Positions 38,285-52,314 of a stretch of 64,000 nucleotides of DNA are shown here, piece after piece; position 1 is the first letter of the stretch, and every line of letters begins with the position of its first letter. Below the pieces are notes generated by a model. The model searched no databases, was not told where the DNA came from, and saw only the letters and a program-made list of their open reading frames with translations. The stretch is taken from contig NC_090712.1 in NCBI RefSeq assembly GCF_040954835.1, positions 9,433,284 through 9,497,283 of the forward strand, given 5' to 3'. The position numbers and the translations under genes are program-made. This DNA is from Lepisosteus oculatus. Taxonomy: Eukaryota; Chordata; Actinopteri; Semionotiformes; Lepisosteidae.

Positions 38285-38399
38285 AAAATCTCTAATAGTA
38301 TTAAGGACTGCAAAAGTGATCATCTAGACAGCAGAGTAACCCGACAGGTGCGTCGGTTCTCCGTGAACTGCAGAATTAATCTCCAACGGTAACTGAATT

Positions 38400-38650
38400 C
38401 CTTAAAAACATTAATTGACCTTATTTGATGCGAATTGGCAGAATCCTGTCGTGTTTAAATACGGGCTGGAATCAGCAGTAGTATACAGCCAGAGCACCGT
38501 GGCTCTGAGCATTTTTGCGGCAGCGCAAACAAATTTTACGTTCTCGTGGGCGGAATGTTTAACTCCTTTATTTGTTCAGCTGGTACACGATATTAATTAA
38601 CATACAAAGAACACGGGCTGGTGTTAATTGAATTCGTGCGCTTTTGTCTT
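38400..38650. promoter_or_regulatory. Candidate conserved non-coding element downstream of OTX1
   Basis: Complex, CpG-containing sequence with paired sites (gatattaattaacat, gttaattgaattc, tgctgccgcaaaa-type GC segment on the complement). It lies about 3 kb beyond the OTX1 stop codon. The call is visual only. Confidence 0.28.
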
Positions 38651-38865
38651 GTTAATTTTTTTCCTTACCGTGATAAACAAAATTAAACATTACCATGATA
38701 ATACAAAAAGAACCCGCACACCAACGAGCAAATATTTTGTTTTTCTTTGGTTTGTCCATTTCGTTTGCTTTCGGGGGTTCCTTATATGAGCCCTGCCGAT
38801 CAAGAACTTCACAACAGTAGAGGTTTTAAAAATTAAAGGAACTTCGAGTTAAAGGAAAAGGGCGC

Positions 38866-38977
38866 GATTTAAATGTACAGGAACAAGTAATAGGTTTATT
38901 CCCTGTTGCAAAGTGAAGAAAGAAAACAACGTTTCGGCTGTGGAGCCTTCTTCGGGTGTGAGGGTGATTTAAATGTA
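38866..38977 (-). mobile_element. 88-bp retroelement 3' fragment flanked by a 12-bp target duplication
   Basis: gatttaaatgta occurs at 38866-38877 and 38966-38977, exactly bracketing 38878-38965. On the minus strand the insert keeps an open frame reading TPEEGSTAETLFSFFTLQQG and a few residues more. This peptide style recurs at the 3' ends of fish retroelements, possibly Penelope-like ones. The perfect duplication indicates a fairly recent, heavily truncated insertion. The family is uncertain; the insertion structure is clear. Confidence 0.65.
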
Positions 38978-40526
38978 TACTTATTCAGGAGTTTAAAATC
39001 GAGCTGCCTTTGAAAACATGGTGATCCCATTTCATTATTTCTCCAGAAAAACCTGCTCATTGCCATCTTGAGAGGTACTTCTTTTAAATATCAAGTGACT
39101 TGGAATAGTCTTCCCCTCGTCAACCGATTAGACATACTGACGTAACACACCCCAACTTCAGGTCCATTATGGCTGATTTCGTAAAATAGCAGCAGCGACA
39201 AAATATAGGGATCTTTTGTGCTGGGATAGTTATTGCCCCCAGCGAGTTTGTTTTCAAAGATCTGGGCAAAGCATGATAAACATGTTTAGCCAAGTATTTT
39301 TTCATTGTTAGAACATGTACGTAAAAACAACCAAGAACACGCACAACTGGCTTTAAAGAAAAAGATAATACTGCCTGACAGCCACATCTTTCATATACTT
39401 CTCCCCACATTTGACCCGATCACCCATCTCCACCCACATAATCACAGTATTTTAAGTAGTAATATTCCTTTAGGTTACTTCAGACAAATCTGACCAGTTC
39501 TATACAGGCGAAGCACCGTAAACGCCTGATAACTGGTCCTTTTATTTTATGTTCGATTGTATGGTTTGAAACTTTGCTTGGACGTTTCTCATTTAGCCTA
39601 GATCCAGCATCTCCTAAAAATTGACATTAATTCCGATTTTTTAAAAAACGTGCATTACATAGAGATAAAAAAAAATCAGGAAAACGTATTAGCGTTTAAG
39701 ATGCAATCGGCAAAGGGTTAATTTCACAAATCTATACTTTAAAAAGACGTGCAGCCCAAATATTTAAAACAAAATGAACGTCCATATAGACGCGCTATTA
39801 AATTGATTTGATCAAGTTTGATTGCGCCCGAAATCACGAATAAAAGTGGCAAAAAAACGCAGCTACATAAAGAAAACGGAATCAATTCAGAAATCTGACA
39901 CAAAACGAAACCCCAAATAATCCGATTCGAATCAAAAGTTCTGCCGTAGCATTAACCTTTCCGTTTTCCGTGTCAGGCCAGAGCGTGAGAATCTGCTCAC
40001 TCCCATTTCGCTTTGTACGGTTGTCACATAGGTATGGCCGAAGCCTACAATTTTAAAGAAAAATATTTTGGCCAATTATATATATGTAATGAGGTTAGCA
40101 TTTTTTCCAATAAAAATGTTTTGTAATACGTCCCCAGAAAGCAAAATAGTTGAACTTAACGATCGGTTCTTTGGCCTCACGCTATTTTCTAGCGGACTTT
40201 TATTGCGAGTAGTTTTTTTGTCCAGAGAGTTCACGACAATTTTCAATTTAGTAAACTTCAATGTTATAATAAACGCGACAGTAGTTCGATTACATTCTGT
40301 TTTATATATAAAACCTGCATTAGCGCTTGAAGGAAAACAATTTAGAGAAGAGATGATCGATTCACTTGAAACATCTAGATATTAGTTATTTTATCGATAA
40401 ACACTTCTACATATTTGCGAGGTATTGTTCTTCACGACACCGACTGGTTTGGGCGCTCCGAGGAACACCACCCCATTCATTTACAACTCAATAAATCACT
40501 TTGGATATTTTGTTGTTAAACTGATC

Positions 40527-41527
40527 TTTATTTTATGGACATGAATGTAAGGGCGTTTGCCTTAAATACATTCAACATTTCACTGGCATACCGAAATTGT
40601 ATGTCTAATCCACATTTTTTTTTTTGCTCATTATAAAAAAAAAGGACAAATCAGTCATAATTAACAAAGATGTTCAAGTGCTGCTATTAAAAATGAGTCG
40701 GCAACATACATCACTATTAGACAATGTATCTAAGGTTTACTAGATATCGTTTTAATTTTTTTTAAGATTTGAAAAACAGCAGCTTGAATGGAAATCCAAT
40801 ATAATCGATATTTTTTTTTTGTTTTCCTGGGCAATAACCTATGATTGTTCGCCACAAAAGGAATCCTACTTGGATATTGGACATTTACAGCCGATTTTCT
40901 GGACATTCAGGGACAATTCATTTGACTGTTTTGTCGTTGCTCTTAAACAATTTCAATCCAGCAACACCAACTAAACGTGGTCACTGTAATGGACCCAAAT
41001 ACATATTTACAAAATTTCAGCTTCTTTATGCAGCTGTCTATTTTTTTTCTTCCTAAAAATAACAGAATACGAAGAAAAACCTATACACAATTGAACTGGA
41101 CTGGGGTGGGGGGGAGGGGTGGGTCACCAGACCGAGAGTTTTTTAAAAAGTTCCTGTGTGAGAAATTACTCTCCATGAACAAGACCTAAGAAAACAGAGA
41201 GCCTTGACGCACGGGCTTCTCACTGCAGTTTGGTTAAACAAATCTTTGCTTTTAAAAAATAATTATAATAATAATAATAATAATAATAATAATTGTCCCG
41301 CATTTTCGGTGGTCCACAGACTTTTAGATTCTTCACTGATTAAAAGGGGATTAAAACTGGAAGGAAAAAAACGCAGGCCAAAGCTGTGCCCAGCAAGATA
41401 AGTTTTGGTTCTGTTTTCTTTAAAAGGGATGGGGGGGGGAGGGCAAAAAATTATTTGAACGTCTCTGACAATTCAAGTTCGTCAAGACTTATTCGTCTTA
41501 AAAGATTAAAAAAAAACCACCTTGGAT
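40527..41527 (-). other. OTX1: OTX1 3' untranslated region (approximate)
   Basis: From the stop codon to a canonical AATAAA on the minus strand (TTTATT at 40527-40532), with T- and GT-rich sequence following (tgatttattgagttg, ggggtggtgtt). It contains an AAT-type microsatellite at 41265-41292. Another AATAAA at 40198-40203 is an alternative end. Confidence 0.4.
41265..41292. repeat. (AAT)n microsatellite
   Basis: About nine AAT units in the presumed OTX1 3' untranslated region. Confidence 0.9.
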
Positions 41528-44349
<2,822 letters not shown>

Positions 44350-44443
44350 GCTAAAGGCTTTATCAGGTTCCTCCAAATCTTGCCAATTATTCTATATTCT
44401 CTTATATTAAACTCCGGGTCAATAGGGCGATCAATTGAAAGCA
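44350..44443 (-). other. OTX1: OTX1 5' untranslated part of the ATG exon
   Basis: Between a good acceptor (ttatttttcag, ag at 44444-44445) and the start ATG. No upstream ATG of note is seen in this short stretch. Confidence 0.55.
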
Positions 44444-46542
44444 CTGAAAAATAATCATAAAAAAATCAATTAAAGTCTTCATTCAAGTTACTATCTCTCT
44501 GCTAGAATTCAACACGGTGCATTTAAACTCTCTAGAAAGGTTACAAGCCCTGGTGTTAAAGCCGTGCCCACAGCATTTTCGTGACTGGCAGTCGGTAACG
44601 TAAAAATGTCGTGAAGTGATTGAAATTTTACTTCAATCAATTTGGTCACAAAAATGAGGAAAGTACTTTTAAGAATTCAAAACACGGGGTGAGGTACGCG
44701 TTTATGCACTCAACAGAATGTCAATTTTGATGAAGCGACCCCATTTTTTTAAGTACGAAAAAATACAATTGCTGTATGAAGGAATCAATGGCAGAAATAT
44801 TACTGTTAACCTATTTATAATTTATTGTATTAAAAACACCTCAAACAGCGAAGTTCGACAAATACAAACCACTGTGTAATACAACCAACACTCCAATATT
44901 TTTGGTATGTAGGTGTCAAACTTCTTTTAGATGGAAATGTAGTTCAGCGTTGTTAAAACTGTCAGGAGAAATGTGAAATTGTGGTAATATTAACTAGGTC
45001 ATAAAGCCAAATAAAAAGTTTTTCAGCTGCGAGATGTTTACGAACTGTAGCTCTCCACTTTGGAATTGTTTTGTTACTGTAATATAATACGAATTCATAT
45101 TTTTAAATGACGTGATATTGAAATAAGCTCCAAACATATACATCTTAAATCGTAAATTTAGAATTTCCAAAAAAAAAGTGTCACGTTACTGAATTAATTT
45201 GACTTTCTAATGTGGCCACCATCTTCCACAAATACCCCCACTATTCATAATTATTAAGTAATATTGAAAACAAATTAACGTGAATAAACAGGAATGTAAA
45301 GGCTTCCAGTTATAAACTAATTCCAACTGAAGCAGATAAAGGAAAAACGCTTCAAGGTACAGTTATACATCTGAACGACATGTTGTTTCCAACATTCTTT
45401 ATCATTTAAAATGTATTCGCATTTCTTCGAAACCTAAACCTGCCAATATCGTATTTTCGATTCAATTATTTTGTTAACTACTAGAACTCCCCCTCCTAAT
45501 CAAGATAAGATCTGGTCCCGTGCTGTGAAAATGAACCGGCAGTAAACCTGGCGTATTCTGTGTATTTAGATGTTTCTTAAACTACATTTGCAGCTCCACA
45601 GGACGGAGATAAACTAGATTGAAAAGGCGAGAGCTCCGTGCAAATGAACTCAATTACAATTTAGATTAGACCTCCAGGGAGACCATTTAAAGAAGGGGTC
45701 TTATCAGCAAAATAAATTAACAAAAACCAAAACACGCCTCTCCAATTATCTACTAAGTAGATTCAACATTTTTAATGGGCAATCGGTCTCTTATAATTAT
45801 CCATTTCCATGAGAATAAATATATAGGCTATATAAAAAAGCAGTCCAAACAATTCTCGCATCAAGATCGAAGTTGTTTTAAATTCCCCATACTCTTTGCT
45901 GTGCACATTAATTGGGATCTTTAAATTGTTTTTGGGGCAGCTAAACACCTTCTCTAGAGCGCACAGACAGAACAGCAGGCTTCTCAGACCGTATGTAGGA
46001 TAGCCTACGTGTAACTTTTATCGAAAGACGTATTGTACACCAAGAAGGTCCATTTAATTATCATATCATCATCATTATTATTAACACAATTAATGCCCAA
46101 CATTCAGAAAATGTATTGCGCTTATGCTGCACATTAAAATTACTTATATGGCAAACTTCACGAAACAAAACAAGAAACAAACCAAGCTATGCGAGTCGTG
46201 TTCATACATGGCAAATTTCTGAAGCGAAAGCGAACTAGACGAAACCATGCAAACTTACCTTCAATTTATTTCTTTTTTTTTTCGATGGTCAACAAGAAGC
46301 GTATTTACATAGAACAATATCCAGCAAGTGAAGAACTCTGGGATTCAGCAAGGTGGAAGAAAATAAGGAATTTAAAACTACCTATATCATTCGCTATACT
46401 TTTTAATGGTTAAAAAAAAACCCCGTCGTGCGTTTACGTTTCTGTACCAAACACTTGCAAACCGCACGTGTTCGCCGTCGTTTCACTGCTGCAATCAGTG
46501 AAAGTTTCCGGGTTGGAAAACCAAATAAATCAAACGCATTAC
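44444..46542 (-). other. OTX1 first intron (5' untranslated)
   Basis: About 2.1 kb, AT-rich but with frequent CpG. The part 45590-45960 has a texture suggestive of a conserved element. It also holds a short compound repeat at 46065-46085. Confidence 0.6.
45590..45960. promoter_or_regulatory. Candidate conserved element in OTX1 first intron
   Basis: Unique sequence with actcaattacaatttagatt, ccaattatct, ttataattatcc and a gcaaatg octamer-like site. It lies within 1.1 kb of the inferred promoter. No alignment was possible. Confidence 0.28.
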
Positions 46543-46650
46543 CTTGGCCGCAATGTATGTCTTCCACTGTGTTTAAGGTGATTGCTAATGTAGACCGATG
46601 AAGATTGATCACCTTCTCTCCGCCCTGCCCTTCTATGAGTGTGAGACACC
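46543..46650 (-). other. OTX1: OTX1 candidate 5' non-coding exon
   Basis: On the minus strand this sequence runs from the promoter region to attgcggccaag followed by donor gtaatg (gt at 46541-46542). It is GC-richer than its surroundings. Mammalian OTX1 also has untranslated first exon(s). The transcription start is estimated only from the promoter boxes. Confidence 0.5.
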
Positions 46651-46740
46651 TGCGGAACCGCCCCCTCGCACCAATCCGTGAGCGCTCTTCCCATGATTGA
46701 CGTCGCAACGAGTCAATAACTGAAAAGAGTTAGGGGGAAG
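46640..46740 (-). promoter_or_regulatory. OTX1 core promoter, CCAAT and GC box, TATA-less
   Basis: In minus-strand orientation: a CRE-like site (tgacgtcg on the plus strand, 46698-46705), an inverted CCAAT box (ccaat at 46671-46675), then GGGGGCGG (46658-46665). They are followed by the candidate non-coding exon. No TATA box at the expected distance. It sits in the middle of the CpG-enriched domain. Confidence 0.5.
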
Positions 46741-46760
46741 CCCCTCCCCTTCATACTGGG

Positions 46761-49700
46761 AACAACATAAACCTGCAAAGTAAGACCAGGGGGATAGAAA
46801 ATGTTTTAAAAATGAATTGGTGTTTATTTTGTTGCAATTTCGTTAGCCACTGAACTGAGGGCCGCTAAAAACAACAAAACAGAGTGTTTCTGTCAGGTTG
46901 TAGCGGAAAGTTGTCGATTTGCGTGCGTGAACGAGAAAATCTAACCTTTAAAAGAAGTATTAACTTTTACAGTATTTTCTGTTTAAGGATTATTTTTAAC
47001 AGATACGGAATTTGGCGAAAGAGGGGCCTGTACACGTGTTATTTGAGCAGGAAAGATCAAATCTGGAGATTTTACTTGATCTTTTGAAACGGTTAGGTGC
47101 ATGAGATTTCTTCAGATGTTACGGATTTTTTTTTCGCAGTGGAGAATTTATACTTTGTGTCACCTACTAAAATACAGAACTAAGCGGCTTTCATCAAACG
47201 TAAAATTAAGCTAGTTTTAAGAATTAGGCAGTAGCTACGGGACTTTAATGTGTATTTAATGTGATAAACGTAGACGTATTAAAATTACTATAGGTTTGGG
47301 AGCAAAGTTTTTGCAAAATTAAATTTTCTTTTAGATCATGAAATTGTGCCTTACACATGTCCATATTCTAACAAAGTAACAAAGTAGTATAACTTCAACT
47401 TTATTTTATTTTGTAACGACCTATCAACTAAAATCCTGAGCAATTGTTTTTTTTCTGCTGATTTAACATGGAGATGGTGTAACATATTGGTGCCAAGATC
47501 TGTCGACCAATGTCCTTTGAAATTTAGTGCGCATTATTTCTGTTTTAGTAAATATGCCGAAACAATCTGTATTACATTTTTTTTATTTTAGCAACCATCT
47601 CATGAATATTGATGATGAGTTAATCCCCCACTTAGAATTACATTTCAGAATAGTCAGCGTAAAGTTTAATAGGGACTGTCTTTTAACAGAGCGGTTGGGA
47701 GGGGAGAGTGAAAAGGACGAGAAAAACCCAACCGACACCAGAAAATAAATGAAATCAGGCAAGAAAGCTCAGTGGCTGGGTATCAAAGAAAGCACCTTTC
47801 AAGCGTCACTTTCCTAAAGAAATGCCAATAAAATACGGTAACAGAATATCATGGAGGGCACACTGTTTCCTTAACTGTTTCTCAAAGGGTCGGGATATGT
47901 TCTGAGGACCCTAATAAGCCTTTGCTCGCTCCTATTGTTGATCTCGCAAAATCAACTCATTCTAATTGAAGCCGGAGCTGAAAGCGAGCTAATGTTCAAA
48001 GACAGTGACCGCCAGACGAACGAAATTACATTTTTGACTATATAGGACGACTAATCAAAGGCAGGGTCTACACGATTCTTCTATAGATCCAAAAAGTCAT
48101 CGACATGAGCACTTTTTTTTAAGAACAAAGGTGCCGCTACAAAGGCACAGAAGGTTTGAAAACAAAAAAAAAGTTCTTACGTGAGGTGTTTTTTTACACA
48201 GACACTGACAAACAGACCCATATAGGCCCATATGTATATACCCGTGTGTCTCTGTGTGTATATGCACACAAGTTTATCTGCATGCTGATAAAACACAGTT
48301 TTCAAATACATTTGCACGGATCTGATGTCAAAGTATGTACCCGCAGTATTTCAATTACACACCAATATTTGGATGGACATAGTTTCCCCACACGTTAAAC
48401 CCAGATGATTTCTTGTTTAAGCGGATCTTTGCATTAATGCAGAAAAAAACGACAACATTGCAGATTAAAATTTAGTTTAAAAAAAACAACAAAAAGTCTT
48501 CTTTTAACAATTCGCCAGATTTGCTGTTTTTATTCGTGATCTCTGTTTAAGATGTGATCAACCCTGTGCAAGTATCAAGGTATCAAGTAGCACTAACCTT
48601 TTGTAATAAGAGTATTTGTCTAATCCCAAATTGCAGACGAATTTTCTTAATGCTGAGCCTATAAAGGCCGGGATTAAGGAAGCGGAGGGAAAGGGGAAAA
48701 AAAGTTTTGTCTCTTTAGCCGACAGGATTGTATTAGATCGTGGATGTTGTTGGGTGCTTATTAAAACCGTGATGCATAAAATACGAAATCTGTAAGAGCC
48801 CCAACACAAGAAGATTTGTAACGTCTTCCCTGGGTTCATTTTTTTTGAAAACTAGGAGGGAAATTATACAGGACACAACGGCCGGGGCTCCATGAAATCC
48901 GACTGATCAACACCTGTGAGGTGAAACTAGACTTCAAAGTGTTTACATCTACAATACACAGGAGATTATTCCATTCTCACATCGACCTCTTAAGATATTT
49001 TCTGCAGTGCTCTTCGTAGCAAAAGACGCATCTTTCTTTCCGTTTTATCGTTTTTTTTTGGGGGGGTTCTCATTCTCCAACGTTACTGCTGAAAAGCTAC
49101 CAGTGCAGGTAAGCACCGAGAAACATATTTTATAGAATTTTCTGTGTCAAGAAATAATCTTATTCCAAAAATTATACCGGATGTTACAATTCTTTAAAAA
49201 AAAGATCGTATGGCGATTTCTGATTGTACAGCGGAATAATGGAAATCCATATATCTGTGAATTAGGAGCGCATCTGAAAAGTTCATTCGAAAACAGTTTA
49301 AAGTTCGAGAAGCTAAAATTAATCTCAGTGTAACGTGAATATTGGCTACAAAATACAAATGATAATTCTACGAAAAAAGTATGTTTTTCTTAATGTTAAT
49401 ACTAAATATACGGGCTATGTTTGCCCTTGAAGCGGTAGCACTTATTTGAATGACTTAAATCATAGAAATAACCCAGATATTTCCGATATACATATATTGA
49501 TATAATGTAACCGTCTTCCGAAAGTCGTCGTTAATAATTTAAAGTTTTTTTCTCATATAAGGTTGATACAGTTGTTCTATTAGAAATTCTAGGACCATTA
49601 AAAACAAAAGGCTTTACATGAATATAAACCATTTTCCCGAATTGTTTTGTGATGGTATTAAAATGGTTATGCTGTCGATGTTCTTTGTACGCCAGTGTTC

Positions 49701-51080
49701 TTGACAACACTGCTACGGTTGCATCAGCGGCCAGAAAAGTACAGTGTACCTCGGAAAATAATGAACTGGAAAGTGTCGCGTCCGAACACAGGTTTTTTTT
49801 ATAATACTGTGCTTCCCAATTCATATTTCTTAAAAAATAAATGTATTGAGTTAAAGAATTAACAAAGACGGGTATTCATTCAATGCAGCAAAGTTTTTCG
49901 GAAGTGCATTCGATTGTGAACGTTATAAATTGCAGGTTATTCAACAGATCACGGTCACCAATAATAACAACATCATAACGAAAACAAATCGCCTTAGAGG
50001 ACATAATATGGGTATACAGTTGGACCCAAGCAGAGAGCCGATCAGCAAATTAATTTGAAAGTATTAGAAAGGCCAGAGAGGACGTCAGCTGTCAAAACTT
50101 ATTTTTCACTATTTAATCACAGTGATGAGGACGCAGTGATGAGTATTTCGTGGCTGGTGTCATTAAGAGGCGGCTCTTTATATATAAAAAACCTTGCTGG
50201 AGAAGGGACCGAAGGTAAACAGATGTTCCGTACAAAACGATTTCGTCTAATCTGCCTCTCAGGAATGAATAATCTGCATTAACCTAAATTAAAACAAAAT
50301 GCAAACACTCATTTATAAATGAATTTAAAACACGGGGGAATTCGGTATAACTCCTTGTTAGAAGAATCATTCAGATTCAACTTATGTTTTAGCCTATACA
50401 TCTTACATTATTTGCACTGTAGACTGGTTGCCTTTTCTTTTTAATTGATGTGTCCAATTTAATTCCAAAATGACATGTTGTAAATAATGGCAAAGTAAAC
50501 TTCGGGTATTTTACTGAAAACAAATTTGCAAATGCTAAACAAATTAATGTAGCATTTAAAAAACCTATTATTCATTATTTTCAGCAAATACTCGGCGTTT
50601 TATTATGAGCACCCCGTCACTTTCTTAAATGTTAGTGGGTTACAGAAAACGCTTATCTTTAAATGTGATTTTGAGATTTTAAGCCCTGACGGGTGAAAGG
50701 ATTGTGCAATTTTCTAACCCTCCACTCTAAACGGATACCCGATTAAATGGTTCATTATCGCACGCAAAAACGTTATTTGAAATAGTCTGCGCTACTGTAC
50801 TTTTTATTTTACGACTTCGAAGAAAAAAAATTAAAATAGCGATGAAAATAACGAAAATGTTATTGGTCGTGACTGCAAACTTTATAAGCATGTACACCCC
50901 CAGAATTATATTACACTGAAGAAATTAGAATTTATTTGAATTCTCCACTTTCCAGCAAGCTAAAATCTAAACAGTTTGGAAAGACGGATTAATGCACGCG
51001 TTTCTCAAAGTTTTTTTTATGGTTTTTAACTTCCTACTAATAATATAACCTGGTCTATAAAACTTAAAATTTCGCCACTG
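46761..51080. other. OTX1–EHBP1 intergenic region
   Basis: About 4.3 kb between the OTX1 promoter and the presumed EHBP1 3' end. AT-rich yet CpG-rich. No gene recognised. 47880-48080 is a candidate conserved element. Confidence 0.75.
47880..48080. promoter_or_regulatory. Candidate conserved element upstream of OTX1
   Basis: Complex sequence with attctaattgaagccgg, gagctaatgttc, cctattgttgatc and gactaatcaaagg (LEF/TCF-like core at its end), about 1.2-1.4 kb upstream of the inferred promoter. A visual call. Confidence 0.3.
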
Positions 51081-51088
51081 AATTAAGT

Positions 51089-52223
51089 TTTATTTATATC
51101 TGGATCCAAGATTTCAATACAGAACATGTCGCTTGATCATATCCTTAGCTATTATGGTCAACCCCATGTGAATAACAACCGTAAACCATATGAAAGTACT
51201 TAAGATTTTTATTGTGGACTCATATATGACACTGGAATAAATAAACAGGTAACTGTTTACACGAGAACACAGCCCATCAGCTGCAAAACCAAGATATCTG
51301 CATCTCAAAGCCAAATCTTTATCTTAAAGTATACAATAAATATTAAAAAAAAGTCCTTGAGCAAAAACACATGATCAAGATGTTATAGTTACTAACATGT
51401 AGCTCAAGTATGGAAAAACTGCAATAAATAATTAGATTAACAAGGTGGTGTCTCAAATTGTCTTCTGAGGAAACTATTGCAAACTAACTTAACCTCATAG
51501 CAATTACAGTATACAACAGCTACTGCTCTCTCTCTTCTAAACAGACCAGTTTCTCTAAAAAATCTGCTAAACTTTAACGTAAAAATGAATAATGTCCTTA
51601 TTTTTAAATATTATTCTTTCCTTCTCCTTAAGATTTCTTAAATAAAAAAAAACATTGAAGCAACTTATACAGTAATTAAAAGACTTCAGGGCCATCATAA
51701 AATATTTAAAGTCAATACAAAGTTTTTCTCATTGAAATTTCCTTTTTCTTCCACTGTTGACAGTTTTTTTAATATCTTGGTTACCTATTAATAATGTAAC
51801 AATTCGATTTATTTTCCAACGATTCATTTTACCCTTCCCCATAACTACACATTTGGATCAACAACACTGTGCTTTTTGCAGGAGCTCTTATTAAAAATAA
51901 TAAACAAAATACAGTTGAAATATTCTTGATTAACCATTTAATCACATCATATCCATTTCAAAGTGTTTTGAGAGCGTGAAGCCACATCTTCTACCTTTTT
52001 GCGCATGAAAGTTTAAGTACAGGTACCTTCTGATTTAATAAAAACAGCTGGATTTCTGTTGAAAACCATATAAAGCAGTGAAGGGACCATATTAAACTAT
52101 GAACAAAATATTACACAGTTTGGGGACCAATATGATTATGGGACTGTAGGTTTATATAACTGAGTAAAGTTCTAAAAGAGTTGGTATTACAAAGATACAG
52201 TTTTTTTTTTCATTTGATGGGAA
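51089..52223 (-). other. EHBP1: EHBP1 3' untranslated region (approximate)
   Basis: AT-rich sequence after the EHBP1 stop codon. AATAAA on the minus strand occurs at 51808-51813 and at 51089-51094; either could end the transcript. CpG drops to a low level inside this stretch, unlike the region just below 51.1 kb. Confidence 0.4.
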
Positions 52224-52314
52224 TCACTGAATGACACATTTTTCTTCTTTCTTAGCCATTTTGCCTTTGTTTTGTTCCAGAGTTCTTTCCAAATGTTCGT
52301 CCTCCTCTTCAGCC
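52224..52314 (-). CDS. EHBP1: EHBP1 terminal coding exon with CaaX box
   Basis: Begins after acceptor gtttcttctgcag and codes for [20 protein letters not shown], then KKEEKCVIQ and TGA. The Cys four residues from the end is the predicted prenylation site; a terminal Gln favours farnesyl. Confidence 0.95.

Larger units (their letters stand above)
31516..40500. other. WDPCP–OTX1 intergenic region (tail to tail)
   Basis: No gene recognised. It contains a reverse V-SINE (31725-31836), a nested inverted repeat (33294-33350), a trinucleotide repeat (35038-35072), a CA run (38270-38284) and an 88-bp retroelement insertion (38878-38965). From about 36.8 kb CpG dinucleotides become clearly more frequent. 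Confidence 0.8.
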
